Positions 36,313-45,769 of a DNA stretch of 64,000 bases are shown in pieces. Below the pieces are notes generated by a model. The model searched no databases. It had not been told where the DNA came from and saw nothing but the letters and a program-made list of their open reading frames with translations. Position 1 is the first letter of the stretch. Every line of letters begins with the position of its first letter. This DNA is from Nostoc piscinale CENA21 (GTDB lineage Bacteria; Cyanobacteriota; Cyanobacteriia; Cyanobacteriales; Nostocaceae): NCBI RefSeq assembly GCF_001298445.1, contig NZ_CP012036.1, forward strand, positions 4,140,092-4,204,091, given 5' to 3'. A program made the translations under genes and the position numbers.

Positions 36313-37885
36313 ATGAGACTGATTTCTGAGCCAGCAATTCCGGTAAAAATCCAAAAAATGAAGGAACGGGTAAGGTGGCGACATAGCAGTATTATCCAGC
36401 GCGGCATCGATCAAACTAGTATGGTAATTGACGATGGCAAAGATGATACTCCCGACTTTTCATTTTTGGTGATTGGGGATAGTGGGACAAAATCTCATTA
36501 CGGACACCATCCGCAACGAGAAGTGGCAGAATTAATGCTGGCTCATCAAGATGATTGCCGTTTTGTGCTGCATACCGGCGATGTGATTTATGTGGTGGGT
36601 TCCCATGAATATTATCCAGCCAACTTTATTGAACCTTACCGTGAGTTTTTGGTGGGTGGCGAGAACCCCAAGAATATTGCTTACGATCGCATGATTTTTA
36701 ACCTACCGTTTTTACCAGTTCTCGGCAACCATGATTATTATGATGTACCTTTTGTTTATCGCTGGTTAACAGGAAGTACACTCAGGCTACGGCGAATGCT
36801 GCGCTACAAAGATTTTGAAATTGGTTGGCATGGTTCTAATCAAGGAGATGCTTATGCACGCGCTTTTCTGGATTATTTAGCCCGTTTTGCTGCTCCCGAA
36901 GAATTAAATCATCATTTAGACCAGCGTTATACAGGCAAAACCGACACTGGTCGTTGTTTACGTTACATCCCAGGAGATTTTACCCGTGTACCTAATCGTT
37001 ATTACAGTTTTCGGTATGGTGGTATAGATTTTTTCGCTCTGGATTCTAATACTTTTAATATGCCATCGCCTTTACCGACAACTCAAGCGGGGGAAATTTA
37101 TCGTCAGGAATTGCAAAAAACGCCGCCAGGAAATAAATAAAGAAGAAGAGCAGATTTTGGCAATGAGCGATCGCCTAAATCCTGATGATCCGGCCGATGC
37201 GGAACAACTAGACGACCTCAGTGCTAAATTAGACCAAATTAACGAAGTCAAAATTGATATCGAAAAACAATTATCATCTCAGCATTCAGCAACAATTGAT
37301 TTTGAACAACTAGAATGGTTGCGTGACAGACTAATTGAATCTTGGCATACCTCAGAAGTTCGCGCTAGAATTCTCTTTTTTCACCATCCTCCTTACGTTA
37401 CCGAAGCCACCAAATGGAGTCAAGCCCAAACTTTGGCGGTGCGTCACCGTTTGCGTTGGGTATTAGAACAAGTCAAAGAAAATCTTGGTTCCTTAGTACA
37501 AAACCGCCCCATAGTTGATTTAATATTTAACGGCCATGCCCACTGTTTAGAATATCTCCGCACAGGCGATACCGGATATGCCGATTCTCATATTCCTTGT
37601 ATTATCTCCGGTGGTAGTGGTCGCCGTCCCCGCCGCCAGCGCGTTGAAGGAACAGAATTGTTAGAGAGTTTTAGGGAACTTCCTGGTAGTCCTACTCGCA
37701 AAGTCGCCGACTCACTGCTGTATGTTGGTCGCTATGGTTATGGTTCGCAAACACGCTTACCTTATTCTTGCGTGCGAGTTGATGTTAAAGATGGTTGTCC
37801 ACCTAAATTTATTGTTCGACCTTTAGTTGCAGAACGAGTGGAACAAAAATGGTATCAGCATGAAATGGAACCGTTACTGTTGTAA
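36313..37885 (+). pseudogene. Calcineurin-like metallophosphoesterase (one frameshift)
   Basis: Two frames (36313-37140 and 37157-37885) fuse into one 523-residue protein if one C is removed near 37123 (ACGCCGCC should read ACGCGCC). All metallophosphatase motifs are present in order: GDSG (near 57), HTGDVIY (near 89), GNHDYY (near 138), FFHHPPY (near 355) and FNGHAHC (near 405). These bind a dinuclear metal centre. The region just after the break, DPADAEQLDDLSAKLDQINE, is a predicted helix. The substrate is unknown. The break looks artefactual, because the whole motif set is intact. Confidence 0.88.
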
Positions 37886-37898
37886 ATGCTGATTTTAA

Positions 37899-38522
37899 TC
37901 AGCGACTCATGGCAAAAATCTGTTCAGCCGTTAGCGGAATGTGCGGAAACAATAGCGAATCAATTCGCTCTTCTCCTCGAAATATCTTTGGAGGTAAATA
38001 CTCTCCATTTTCTAGTTGATATATTGTGATCGTCGGCTGCTTAGGCGAACCAATAAACCGAATCCCACCAAAAGCAGCATAGTCTACAATTATGTACTCC
38101 AAAACACCTAGGTCTTCATATTCAGCCAGTTTTGTGAGATAGTCATCCTTCCAATTGTTGCTAACAACTTCAATGATTCCTGGTGGTGGAATATATGCAG
38201 CCGCAGAACTAGAACTAGTTTTCATCCGTTGCCATTCTTCCTTAGCAAAAATGACAATATCAGCTTTGCGGCTTTTTTCTTTTTCTCCCGATGCTGTCTT
38301 CAGCCGCACCTGTTTAGATTGTCGAGATACGTAGGGGAGGTCATTTGCTTGGCAATGATTTTCTAAGTAGGCGCATAGTCGTTGAATCAAATCTTCATGA
38401 TTGGCATTTGGTTCGGATAATGGCACAGGAATTCCATCCCATAGCTCAAATTCTCTGCCTGAACCATCATCCCAGGCAAGAAACTCTGTAAAAGTCAGTG
38501 GTTGTGTGATGGCGACGTACAT
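37899..38522 (-). CDS. Uma2 family endonuclease-like protein (DUF820)
   Basis: I start at ATG 38522 (MYVAITQPLTFTEFLAW), a typical Uma2 beginning, rather than at a TTG 45 bases earlier. It has 207 residues. A PD-(D/E)XK-like core is visible: FELWDGIPVPLSE (near 26), NHEDLIQRL (near 41) and SRKADIVIFAKEEW (near 83). The family is abundant in cyanobacteria, with many paralogues per genome and usually no known function. It converges with the phosphoesterase gene, about 14 bases apart. Confidence 0.88.
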   Translation of the reverse strand: MYVAITQPLTFTEFLAWDDGSGREFELWDGIPVPLSEPNANHEDLIQRLCAYLENHCQANDLPYVSRQSKQVRLKTASGEKEKSRKADIVIFAKEEWQRMKTSSSSAAAYIPPPGIIEVVSNNWKDDYLTKLAEYEDLGVLEYIIVDYAAFGGIRFIGSPKQPTITIYQLENGEYLPPKIFRGEERIDSLLFPHIPLTAEQIFAMSR

Positions 38523-38645
38523 CGTTCTTGCTCTATTGCTGACGGGTACTTGACTCAATGCTATCAAGATATACAGCTTTGTCGAAATTCCCAGAATAAA
38601 TATATTTTTCCCAAATTGGTATGGTGAACTGTAAATAGTTTTTAT

Positions 38646-38675
38646 AACAAACGTTTTTTCATGCTAACGTTTGTT
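38646..38675. promoter_or_regulatory. Putative MarR operator palindrome
   Basis: Perfect inverted repeat AACAAACGTT - ten bases - AACGTTTGTT, 20 bases before the marR start. A further AAATGTTT half site follows. Position and symmetry suit autoregulation. Confidence 0.6.
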
Positions 38676-38695
38676 TAGCAAATGTTTTTGGTTCT

Positions 38696-39262
38696 ATGAA
38701 GAGACGAATATCCTCCAAGCAATCTGCTGAAGTACCAAAGCAAGAAAGCCCATCAGTTAATCCACATACTTTTAGTGGACACGATCTAGACTGGGAGCCT
38801 TTGCCAGAATGTCTGAGTCACTGGACAGGCTTTGTACTTCACTGGGTGACTGAACTCGGCGCACAGTTTTATGCCCGTGCTATGACTCCCTTAAATCTGC
38901 GTCCGCTCCAGGTTGGTATCCTCCAATTACTAGCTGGTGAAGGTGCAATGGTTCAAGCACGACTGGGTGACAAACTTCGTGTTGATAAAGCGAGCATGGT
39001 TACTTTGCTCAATGACCTAGAAGCGCAGGGCTTAATTGAACGACGACCTCATCCGAGCGATCGGCGAGCCTATGAAGTTCATCTTTTAAAGGCTGGTGAA
39101 CAACGACTCCAACAAGCAGAACATGTATCGATTGAAGTAGCAAAACAATTCTTCGCTGCCTTAACACTAGAAGAACAACAGATTCTCAATGAATTGCTAA
39201 AGCGTGTTGCAACGAGCAATGCTTCATGGAAATCAACGACAGCCAAAGATGTTGACAATTAA
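38696..39262 (+). CDS. MarR-family transcriptional regulator
   Basis: The protein has 188 residues. After a ~45-residue polar N-terminal extension comes the winged helix: LRPLQVGILQLLAGEGAMVQ (near 75), the recognition helix region VDKASMVTLLNDLEAQGLI (near 100), and the wing with RRPHPSDRRAYEVHL (near 121-135), a strongly conserved MarR motif. A C-terminal helix completes the dimer interface. MarR proteins usually repress their own and nearby genes until a ligand binds; the palindrome upstream and the small membrane protein downstream are natural targets. Confidence 0.9.
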   Translation: MKRRISSKQSAEVPKQESPSVNPHTFSGHDLDWEPLPECLSHWTGFVLHWVTELGAQFYARAMTPLNLRPLQVGILQLLAGEGAMVQARLGDKLRVDKASMVTLLNDLEAQGLIERRPHPSDRRAYEVHLLKAGEQRLQQAEHVSIEVAKQFFAALTLEEQQILNELLKRVATSNASWKSTTAKDVDN

Positions 39263-39405
39263 CGTAAGTTTCTTTTGGGGTTATATGAATATGATTCCAG
39301 CAGACAGCAGATGTTCTTGACTGATGAGGCTTAGTAAGTATTTCTATTACCTCAGAAGCCGTTAATTGATTTGCATTCATAAGTAATATAGGAAATACAA
39401 ACATC

Positions 39406-39876
39406 ATGAGCATAGAAATTATTGTTTTCGTGATTGCAGCTTCTACAACATTTTTCAACAATGCTCTGCATTGGTACACACAGGTCACTACTTATCCACT
39501 TTTTGGTTGGGTTGGACAAACAGAGTTTGTATCGTTTCACAAAGAATATGAGCGCAGGCTCCCGTTTAGTATCTACATACCTTACATGTTGTTGATGCTA
39601 AGTACACTGCTACTGGTATTTGTACATCCAGTAGAAGTTAAGCTTGGCTGGGTACTTATGTTGCTTGTGCTGAACGCATCAATTATGATAATCAGCCTCA
39701 CGTTTGCTGTTCCAATTCATAATCGACTCCAGCGCCAAGGTTACTCCGATAAAGGCAGCATTCGGAGACTTATTCAATATAACAGTGTTAGACTCATTGC
39801 CTCATCAGCTAGTAGCGTTATTATGCTGTATTTGCTGATAGGTTTGTTGCTAAATCGAACAGCAACTTCCCTATAG
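39406..39876 (+). CDS. Small membrane protein, DUF1772-like
   Basis: The protein has 156 residues with four predicted membrane spans (about 5-25, 55-75, 85-105, 130-150). Segments such as HWYTQVTTYPLFGWVG and FHKEYERRLP suggest the DUF1772 (anthrone oxygenase-like) membrane family, although the match is by general shape only. AGGAAAT is about twelve bases before the ATG. It follows the MarR gene on the same strand after 143 bases, so control by that regulator is plausible. No catalytic residue can be pinned down. Confidence 0.6.
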   Translation: MSIEIIVFVIAASTTFFNNALHWYTQVTTYPLFGWVGQTEFVSFHKEYERRLPFSIYIPYMLLMLSTLLLVFVHPVEVKLGWVLMLLVLNASIMIISLTFAVPIHNRLQRQGYSDKGSIRRLIQYNSVRLIASSASSVIMLYLLIGLLLNRTATSL

Positions 39877-40503
39877 CTTTATGCTCTCATAGTCATGCTT
39901 ATACCAATTTGAAAAAAGAATGCGACAGATAGAAATCAGGAAAGTCTGACTGGAGCTACATTTCTTAATTGCGAATTGCGAATTGCAAATTGCGAATTGG
40001 TATTACTATCTGGCTAACAACCGCGCTGCATCAGAATTAATCTGGGTCGTCGGTAAGATGCTCCCGGTGATCTGTGTCTGAAGCGCGGGAAAGTTAAATG
40101 CCGAATGGCTTTGTATGGATGTGATAAAACTGACTATTATCTTGGTTGCTTAAGAAGCCTCACTTATTCACCAGTCAGTTAAGAGAATAGTAGCGACTGT
40201 CTTGAAAGTAAGCAAATCAGCAATGATGAGTGAGTGCGATCGCTCCAACTCCAGCGATAATGACAATGTCCTCAAAGTAAGCAAATCAGCAATGATGAGT
40301 GCGATCGCTCCAAGTCAAACGATAATTAATATACACGTAAAGTAAGCAAATTATATCCTGAATTTCTTAGTAATACTGGTCAAAACTTAGATAAATCAAT
40401 ACTTTTGAGAGCCAATACGGCGTATCTCTATTGCGCGGAGTTGGCTCTTGGAGAAAATTGCGCTCGCCTTCAGTGATGTCGTTTAAAGAGACTATCACGG
40501 CAA
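39877..40503. other. Intergenic region with direct repeats
   Basis: About 625 bases with AATTGCG tandem copies (39970-40000) and two and a half copies of a ~67-bp direct repeat at 40205, 40274 and 40339. No protein gene is visible. Confidence 0.5.
40205..40352. repeat. Direct repeats of about 67 bp
   Basis: Copies begin AAAGTAAGCAAATCAGCAAT at 40205 and 40274, and a shorter AAAGTAAGCAAATT copy begins at 40339. Each full copy includes a HIP1 site (GCGATCGC) and ends in CGATAAT. Spacing is 69 and 65 bases. Confidence 0.7.
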
Positions 40504-40686
40504 CTAAACTCTTTTACGCATAACCTTGGCTCCTTCACGCATAACCTTGGCTTGATTAAACATAAGTTTAGCTTCTTCACGCATAGCCAAGGCTTGTTCA
40601 CGCATAACCTCAAACTCTTTTACATTATCTCGGTTTACGTCAGCTATCTCTTTTTTAGCTGAGAGTGCTTTATTTTGAGGTTTCAT
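40504..40686 (-). CDS. Sixty-residue protein with 7-residue repeats
   Basis: The last two-thirds consists of five units of 21 bp, each encoding a heptad of the type MREEAKL (MREQALA, MREEAKL, MFNQAKV, MREGAKV, then MRKRV). This would form a short charged helix. The N-terminus (MKPQNKALSAKKEIADVN) is basic. There is no evident ribosome site. It lies downstream of the terminator of the cyanophycinase-like gene on the same strand. Whether it is translated is uncertain; the in-frame repeat suggests either a real coiled-coil peptide or a repeat that happens to stay open. Confidence 0.35.
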   Translation of the reverse strand: MKPQNKALSAKKEIADVNRDNVKEFEVMREQALAMREEAKLMFNQAKVMREGAKVMRKRV

Positions 40687-40767
40687 TTTTAGAATTTTTT
40701 TTAAATCTGATTAAAGTCTATTTTGAAGCTGTTATTAACTTGATAGAAATTAAAAATATTTCATAAT

Positions 40768-40804
40768 AGCCACGACCTCGCAAGTGAGTTGCGCTGTCGT
40801 GGCT
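40768..40804 (-). terminator. Terminator after cyanophycinase-like gene
   Basis: Long hairpin AGCCACGAC / GTCGTGGCT with an inner CGCAA / TTGCG stem, followed on the minus strand by an AT-rich stretch with TTTTT. Confidence 0.65.
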
Positions 40805-40876
40805 TAGACTGAGTGATCTCTAAAGTTATATCAATTTACTGCTATTAAAAATCGTCATCTCAGCCAATAGCTTAAA

Positions 40877-41720
40877 TCAAGCACTAATTAATTCTGCTTT
40901 ACTAGAGGCTTTCTCTAGAATTGGCCTTTGATTTTCAATATAAAAACTATATCCATCAGGAAGAACATTCAACTTGATTCCCCAGAGTGCTAAACCCTCT
41001 CCCTTGTCGAGTAGATTCTCGTCACTGTTGCTAGTTTCACTGATATCTATAACAATAACTGCATTTTCACCAATTACTTTAAAATGGTTATCTTTAACGA
41101 TCACTGCGGTATTCTCATCTAATCCGAGTCCCCACATATTGTTTTGATGAACAAGCCCTGAAAGTAAACGCCCTAAGCGTCCACGTTGTTCAAAATGAGA
41201 GTCAATTAATACTCCTTGAAGAAAACCCAGCCCTGATTCTAATTTATTACTCTGATAGCAAGGATTAATTTCAGAATCTCCTTCGATAATCATGATGTTT
41301 GACATGGCGTGAGCGCCAGCACTCGTCCCACCAATGACAAATTCTGGCTCTTGATAACGTTGATGTAAAATGGCTTCTAACTCTGTGTCTTTGAGTAAGT
41401 CAGATATACGTTCTTGTTTTCCACCTGTAAAAAATACTCCAGTCGCATTTCTTACTACATCCAGGGCTTTTGAAGCACTGGCATCTTCTTTACGAATTGT
41501 GTCAATGACTTCTACACTTTCAGCACCTAAGCGTTTGAATGTATCTATATAATCATCTCCCAGCTTCTCTAGGTTCCCCTGAAGCAACTGTTAAGACAAC
41601 AATCCTGGCATTGCGACCTTGAGCAAGGTCAACAAACCGTTTAAGAATTTTGCATTCTCCATCCAAATCTACAGCACCACCAATAATTACTAAATGTCCT
41701 TGAGTTGAATGCAATAACAT
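40877..41720 (-). pseudogene. Cyanophycinase-like peptidase S51 (one frameshift)
   Basis: Two frames join into a 280-residue protein if one G is removed from the run of four at 41576-41579 (C on plus strand). The repaired protein reads VASGNLEKLGDDY across the junction. The start is ATG 41720 with GGAGAA upstream. Typical features are GHLVIIGGAVD at the N-terminus, VFFTGGKQERI (near 106) and the nucleophile Ser in IGGTSAGAHAMS (near 137). Cyanophycinase splits cyanophycin (Asp-Arg polymer) to dipeptides. Sequence differences and the absence of cphA nearby mean it could be a relative with other substrates. The break is probably artefactual. Confidence 0.75.
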
Positions 41721-41913
41721 ATTTTCTCCAATTATGCTTTTAAGCAACTAAAATTTATTTCAATAGTTGGTGTAATGTTAATCTCAAGAAACTCAACCGT
41801 AATCTCCTAGCTTTTTATTAACCAGAGAGTTAATCAAAAATCATTTTACCTATTAGGTTTATGTGGTTCAGGAAAATTAGCTAAAAATTCTAAGTTAAAG
41901 TTTGATTGAAGTA

Positions 41914-42135
41914 CTAGTAAGCCATCAACATTGAATAAATATCTGACTCAGATAACCAGATCATGGTTTCATAGCCTATTCTTTCTATTTCATGCTCTAT
42001 TCTTAAAGGCATTTCTATTAGATAGAGCCAGCTATTTGATTCTGGTCTATAGTTTTTAACAACACCTTTACCTCCAATAAATCTTACTTCTTGACCTTTA
42101 GTGAACTTAGGATTTATCAAAACCTTTGCAATCAT
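41914..42135 (-). CDS. Conserved hypothetical 73-residue protein
   Basis: A compact protein beginning MIAKVLINPKFTKGQEVRFIGGKGVV, with a pattern of short strands (KGQEVRFIGG, SWLYLIEM, ERIGYETMIWLSESD) suggesting a small beta-barrel fold. It resembles short conserved cyanobacterial proteins of unknown role; I cannot name the family. Same strand as the cyanophycinase-like gene, about 190 bases upstream of it. Confidence 0.55.
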   Translation of the reverse strand: MIAKVLINPKFTKGQEVRFIGGKGVVKNYRPESNSWLYLIEMPLRIEHEIERIGYETMIWLSESDIYSMLMAY

Positions 42136-42468
42136 GATGATTAATTCTTATCCTTAATACCGACTACTTATAGTTTTAGCTCCCCAAAAATCATCTATTC
42201 TCTGTCTTGGGTTTTATCATCTATACACCAAGAGTTTTAACTTCATTTTTTAGAACCTATATCTAGAGTCATGACGTATGTTTGAGTAATCTTATTTCTA
42301 TTATTGCCATCAGTTAAGCTTGACTATTTACTTATATCAAAGTCAAAAGTTAGAGAAATATATCCCTGTATTTTAGATAACTGCAAAAATTTATATTTAA
42401 CTATTCTAAAGCAGAAGTGTTGAATGTTAAGAAAAACCCGATAGAAATCGCCCAAAGTTTGGTAAAAT
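42136..42468. other. Intergenic region at the left side of the IS4-type element
   Basis: AT-rich; probably contains the left end of the IS, but I could not locate a convincing terminal inverted repeat. A possible motif TTAAGAA near 42427 resembles CTAAGAA on the reverse strand near 43537. Confidence 0.35.
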
Positions 42469-43524
42469 TTGGGCGATAAACATAAATATATCTGTTTGAT
42501 AGTGATTATAAATAGATTTCCTAAAATTGTCAAAGATATCCTGAGCCAACTGCCAAAAAATGATTATCCAGTCTTGAACAGCCGTCTGTTTGTCGAGTGC
42601 TGGCTATCTTATGTATTGGACAACAGCTTAACAAGTATGCGAGATGTGTTTAAGCGGTTAAATAATACAGGATATCCCGTAGATATTTCGACTTTCTCAA
42701 AAGCTAATTTGCATCGAAGTCAACAACCATTTCAAGAAATTTATGAAAAATTAAATAAGTTAGTCCAACAGGTAAATAACAAAAAATTACACGATAAATA
42801 TGCTATTTGTCCAATTGATTCTACAATTATTACTTTGACGAGTAAGTTGTTATGGATTTTAGGATTTCATCAGGTAAAACTGTTTAGTTCGCTGAATTTA
42901 GCTACAGGAACACCTGAAGATAATTTCATTAATTTTGGGCATAACCATGATTATAATTTTGGTTCAAAAATGCTCTCAAATTTGCCAACGGATGCTGTGG
43001 GGGTAATGGACAGGGGGTTTGCCGGATTTAAATTTATCCAAGAATTAGTCCAGGACAAAAAATACTTTGTTCTCCGGATTAAAAACAATTGGAAACTCGA
43101 ATTTCAAGAGTCAACTGGCTTAATCAAAATTGGCGCATCTCATGATGCTAATGCCTATAGAGTGGTGAGTTTTTGCGATTTAGAAACTCAAACCGAATTT
43201 CGGTTAGTGACTAACTTACCTGCTACGGGAGAAACGGCTGTTAGTGATGATGAAATTCGAGATATTTATCGATTACGCTGGAGCGTTGAATTGTTATGGA
43301 AGTTTTTGAAGATGCACTTAAAGTTGGATAAATTAATTACCAAAAACCTCAATGGCATCACTATCCAAATTTATACTAGCCTGATTGCTTATCTGATTTT
43401 ACAGCTTGTCTCTATTCCTGAACAATGGAATAATACATTATTAGATAAATTTCGCTATCTTCAGTCTTGTATGTGTCAGAAAATCAGTTATGTTCATTGG
43501 TTTGAAGAGATGATGTTATGTTGA
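42469..43524 (+). mobile_element. IS4-family transposase gene, apparently intact
   Basis: A 351-residue reading frame with the DDE catalytic core of the IS4 group: Asp in CPIDSTIITL (near 126), Asp in GVMDRGFAG (near 184), and the C-terminal signature YRLRWSVELLWKFLK with the catalytic Glu (near 273). The TTG at 42469 is the first possible start; an inner start is as likely. The N-terminal region (LNSRLFVECWLSYVLDNSLTSMRDVF) fits the same family. A gene fragment of DUF3226 type lies immediately downstream, so the element seems to have landed in or beside that gene. Terminal repeats were not found. Confidence 0.85.
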
Positions 43525-43570
43525 CATTTTTTTGGCTTCTTAGAATCCGTGTAATTATTTATGTAAAGTT

Positions 43571-43801
43571 TTATATCATCATTCAACATTTCTGGCTCAG
43601 GAAGTAGCACAAAAAGCAAAAAATAAAGGAGCGCCATTTAAAGATTCTTATATTGATAAAGCTAAAATCTACACTTGGTTGGCATGGCAAGAAGAACCAG
43701 GTAGACAACTACATCAAGCTATTAAGTATAAAGTCCTAAATTCTCAACATCCAAACGCCCAAATATTTTTCACATGGTTTAAAAATCTCTACAATTTATA
43801 A
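43571..43801 (+). pseudogene. DUF3226 protein, C-terminal remnant
   Basis: The frame reads STFLAQEVAQKAKNKGAPF and then IYTWLAWQEEPGRQLHQAI, ending FFTWFKNLYNL at 43801. The segment IHTWLAWQEEPG with a trailing (F/W)W-like helix is characteristic of DUF3226 (TOPRIM-like, often paired with an ATPase). The N-terminal two-thirds is absent, and the remnant begins just after the transposase gene. It has no start codon or ribosome site. This is the scar of an older insertion or deletion event. Confidence 0.7.
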
Positions 43802-44000
43802 TCGTGTATTTTGCGCTTTCCCAGGAGCGATCGCCTATATGTTTGTAAAATATTAATGGTGGGCGATCACTGTTTTAATGTAATTTTTAATACGTAGATT
43901 ATTTAGTGTAAATAAAACCATGTTCTCACCTAGAGGAGTTGAGAAATTTCTTGTGGGTGACTAAAGTGAACTGGGATGATTGTAGATTTAGGACAATGTT

Positions 44001-45197
44001 ATGCAAACAAATTGGAAAATTGGGACTTTATTTGGTATCCCGTTGTTTTTAGACCCTTTGTGGTTTGTCATTTTAGGACTAGCAACCCTGAATTTTGGTG
44101 TGGCTTACCAAGAATGGGGGTCTGCTATCGCCTGGAGTGCTGGGATAGTCATGGCATTGCTGCTATTTGGTTCGGTATTGTTACACGAATTAGGTCATAG
44201 TTTGGCAGCGCGGTCGCAAGGTATTAAAGTTAATTCGATCACCCTATTTTTGTTTGGTGGGATTGCCGCAATTGAAGAAGAATCGAAAACTCCTGGTAAA
44301 GCCTTTCAAGTAGCCATAGCCGGGCCTTTGGTAAGTGTGGGGTTGTTTTTCTTATTGCGGATTGTAGAAATTTTTATCCCTGAGACTAGTCCTCTCAATA
44401 TGATGGTGGGGGATTTGGCAAGAATTAACTTGGTTGTCGCCTTATTTAACTTGATTCCGGGCTTACCTTTAGATGGTGGTCAGGTGTTAAAAGCAGCACT
44501 GTGGAAAGTTACAGGCGATCGCTTTCAAGCAGTACACTGGGCAGCAAGATCAGGGCAAATTTTGGGTTATGCGGCGATCGCATTAGGATTTGCGGTAGAT
44601 TTCTTTACAAAAGAATTAGCACTCGGTTTGTGGATTGCGATGATTGGTTGGTTTGGGATTCGTAACGCCAACACCTACGACCGCGTGACTACCTTACAAG
44701 AAACTTTGTTGAAGATGGTAGCTAGTAGTGCAATGACGCGGGACTTTCGCGTAGTTGATGCTGACCAGAGTTTACGCGCCTTTGCTGACGCATATCTATT
44801 AGAGAGTGCTGCACCACAAGTGTATTTTGCTGCGTCGGATGGACGTTATCGCGGTCTGGTGGCGATTGAGGATTTGCGCTTGGTCGAAAGAAGTGAATGG
44901 GAAACCCGCACTCTGCAAACTATTGTTCATCCTCTCACAGAAATACCAACAGTCACCGAATCAACTGCGATCGCCGAAGTAATTAACAAACTAGAAAATG
45001 AACAGTTACCACGTATTACTGTACTTTCTCCGGCTGGTGCGGTAGCTGGCGTAATTGACCGGGGTGATATTGTGAGTGCAGTTGCACAAAAGTTAAGTAT
45101 TCCATTCACTGATGTGGAAATTAAGCGGATTAAAGAAGAAGGTAGTTATCCGCCGGGGTTGCAGTTGGGAGTAATTGCTAAGTCTACTGTTAATTAA
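44001..45197 (+). CDS. Site-2 protease (M50) with CBS domains
   Basis: The protein has 398 residues. AGGA sits seven bases before the ATG. The zinc site HELGH (near 60) and the second motif NLIPGLPLDGGQ (near 149) are intact, in a six-span membrane core (to about 220). Two CBS domains follow (about 240-370), which in this family are thought to sense nucleotides. It should cleave membrane-embedded substrates such as anti-sigma factors. No sigma or anti-sigma gene is adjacent. It precedes the run of stress genes but is separated from them. Confidence 0.92.
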   Translation: MQTNWKIGTLFGIPLFLDPLWFVILGLATLNFGVAYQEWGSAIAWSAGIVMALLLFGSVLLHELGHSLAARSQGIKVNSITLFLFGGIAAIEEESKTPGKAFQVAIAGPLVSVGLFFLLRIVEIFIPETSPLNMMVGDLARINLVVALFNLIPGLPLDGGQVLKAALWKVTGDRFQAVHWAARSGQILGYAAIALGFAVDFFTKELALGLWIAMIGWFGIRNANTYDRVTTLQETLLKMVASSAMTRDFRVVDADQSLRAFADAYLLESAAPQVYFAASDGRYRGLVAIEDLRLVERSEWETRTLQTIVHPLTEIPTVTESTAIAEVINKLENEQLPRITVLSPAGAVAGVIDRGDIVSAVAQKLSIPFTDVEIKRIKEEGSYPPGLQLGVIAKSTVN

Positions 45198-45288
45198 ATT
45201 TTTAACCGCCGATTAACGCGAATGGACGCTGATAGTTAGGAAAGATTATTTGTGTTGGTTCGTGAGTGTTGGCGGTTATTGTTTGATA

Positions 45289-45558
45289 TCAGAATTTACT
45301 AGATTGATATGACCTGACTTTTTGCTTTGCCGCTTGCTGTCTGATACGTTTAGTTTCGGCTTTATTTGGTATGTGGGGTCTTTCACTTAATACCTGTTTT
45401 AACTCTGCATAGGTAATCTTAATTCCAGAGCCTTTAGGAAAATCACCATTGTTATAGATAACATAACCATCTGGATGAAAGAACCACTTGTAGCAATCAT
45501 TTTTAATGCCGAGAAGTTCCTTTGTATGCAATTTTCTTAACCAATCTATGCCGTTCAT
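45289..45558 (-). CDS. Conserved hypothetical 89-residue protein
   Basis: The start at ATG 45558 has GGAGAT six bases upstream; earlier ATGs would add a hydrophobic stretch of little merit. The protein begins MNGIDWLRKLHTKELLG and contains YKWFFHPDGYVIYNNGDFPKG and a basic C-terminal helix. I recognise no family. It is convergent with the site-2 protease gene. Confidence 0.5.
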   Translation of the reverse strand: MNGIDWLRKLHTKELLGIKNDCYKWFFHPDGYVIYNNGDFPKGSGIKITYAELKQVLSERPHIPNKAETKRIRQQAAKQKVRSYQSSKF

Positions 45559-45769
45559 GAATATCTCCAAAAAAATAATCAACAGAATCAAGTTTTCAAA
45601 TTACTCTCCCATTCTTCTTCGCGCCTGTGCGCCTTTGCGTGAGATAAATGTTTTTTCGTGTATGGGACACTACCTTTAGTTATTAAAAATAATATAACCC
45701 ACGAAAGAGTCAGAGCTTGGATGTATTTTCTAACATCGGGAGAGATGCTCTAGTCTCTAAGTGGCAATC

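Noticed and set aside
42469..43560. Terminal inverted repeats of the IS4-type element
   Set aside because: Only a weak TTAAGAA/CTAAGAA resemblance near the ends; not enough to set boundaries.
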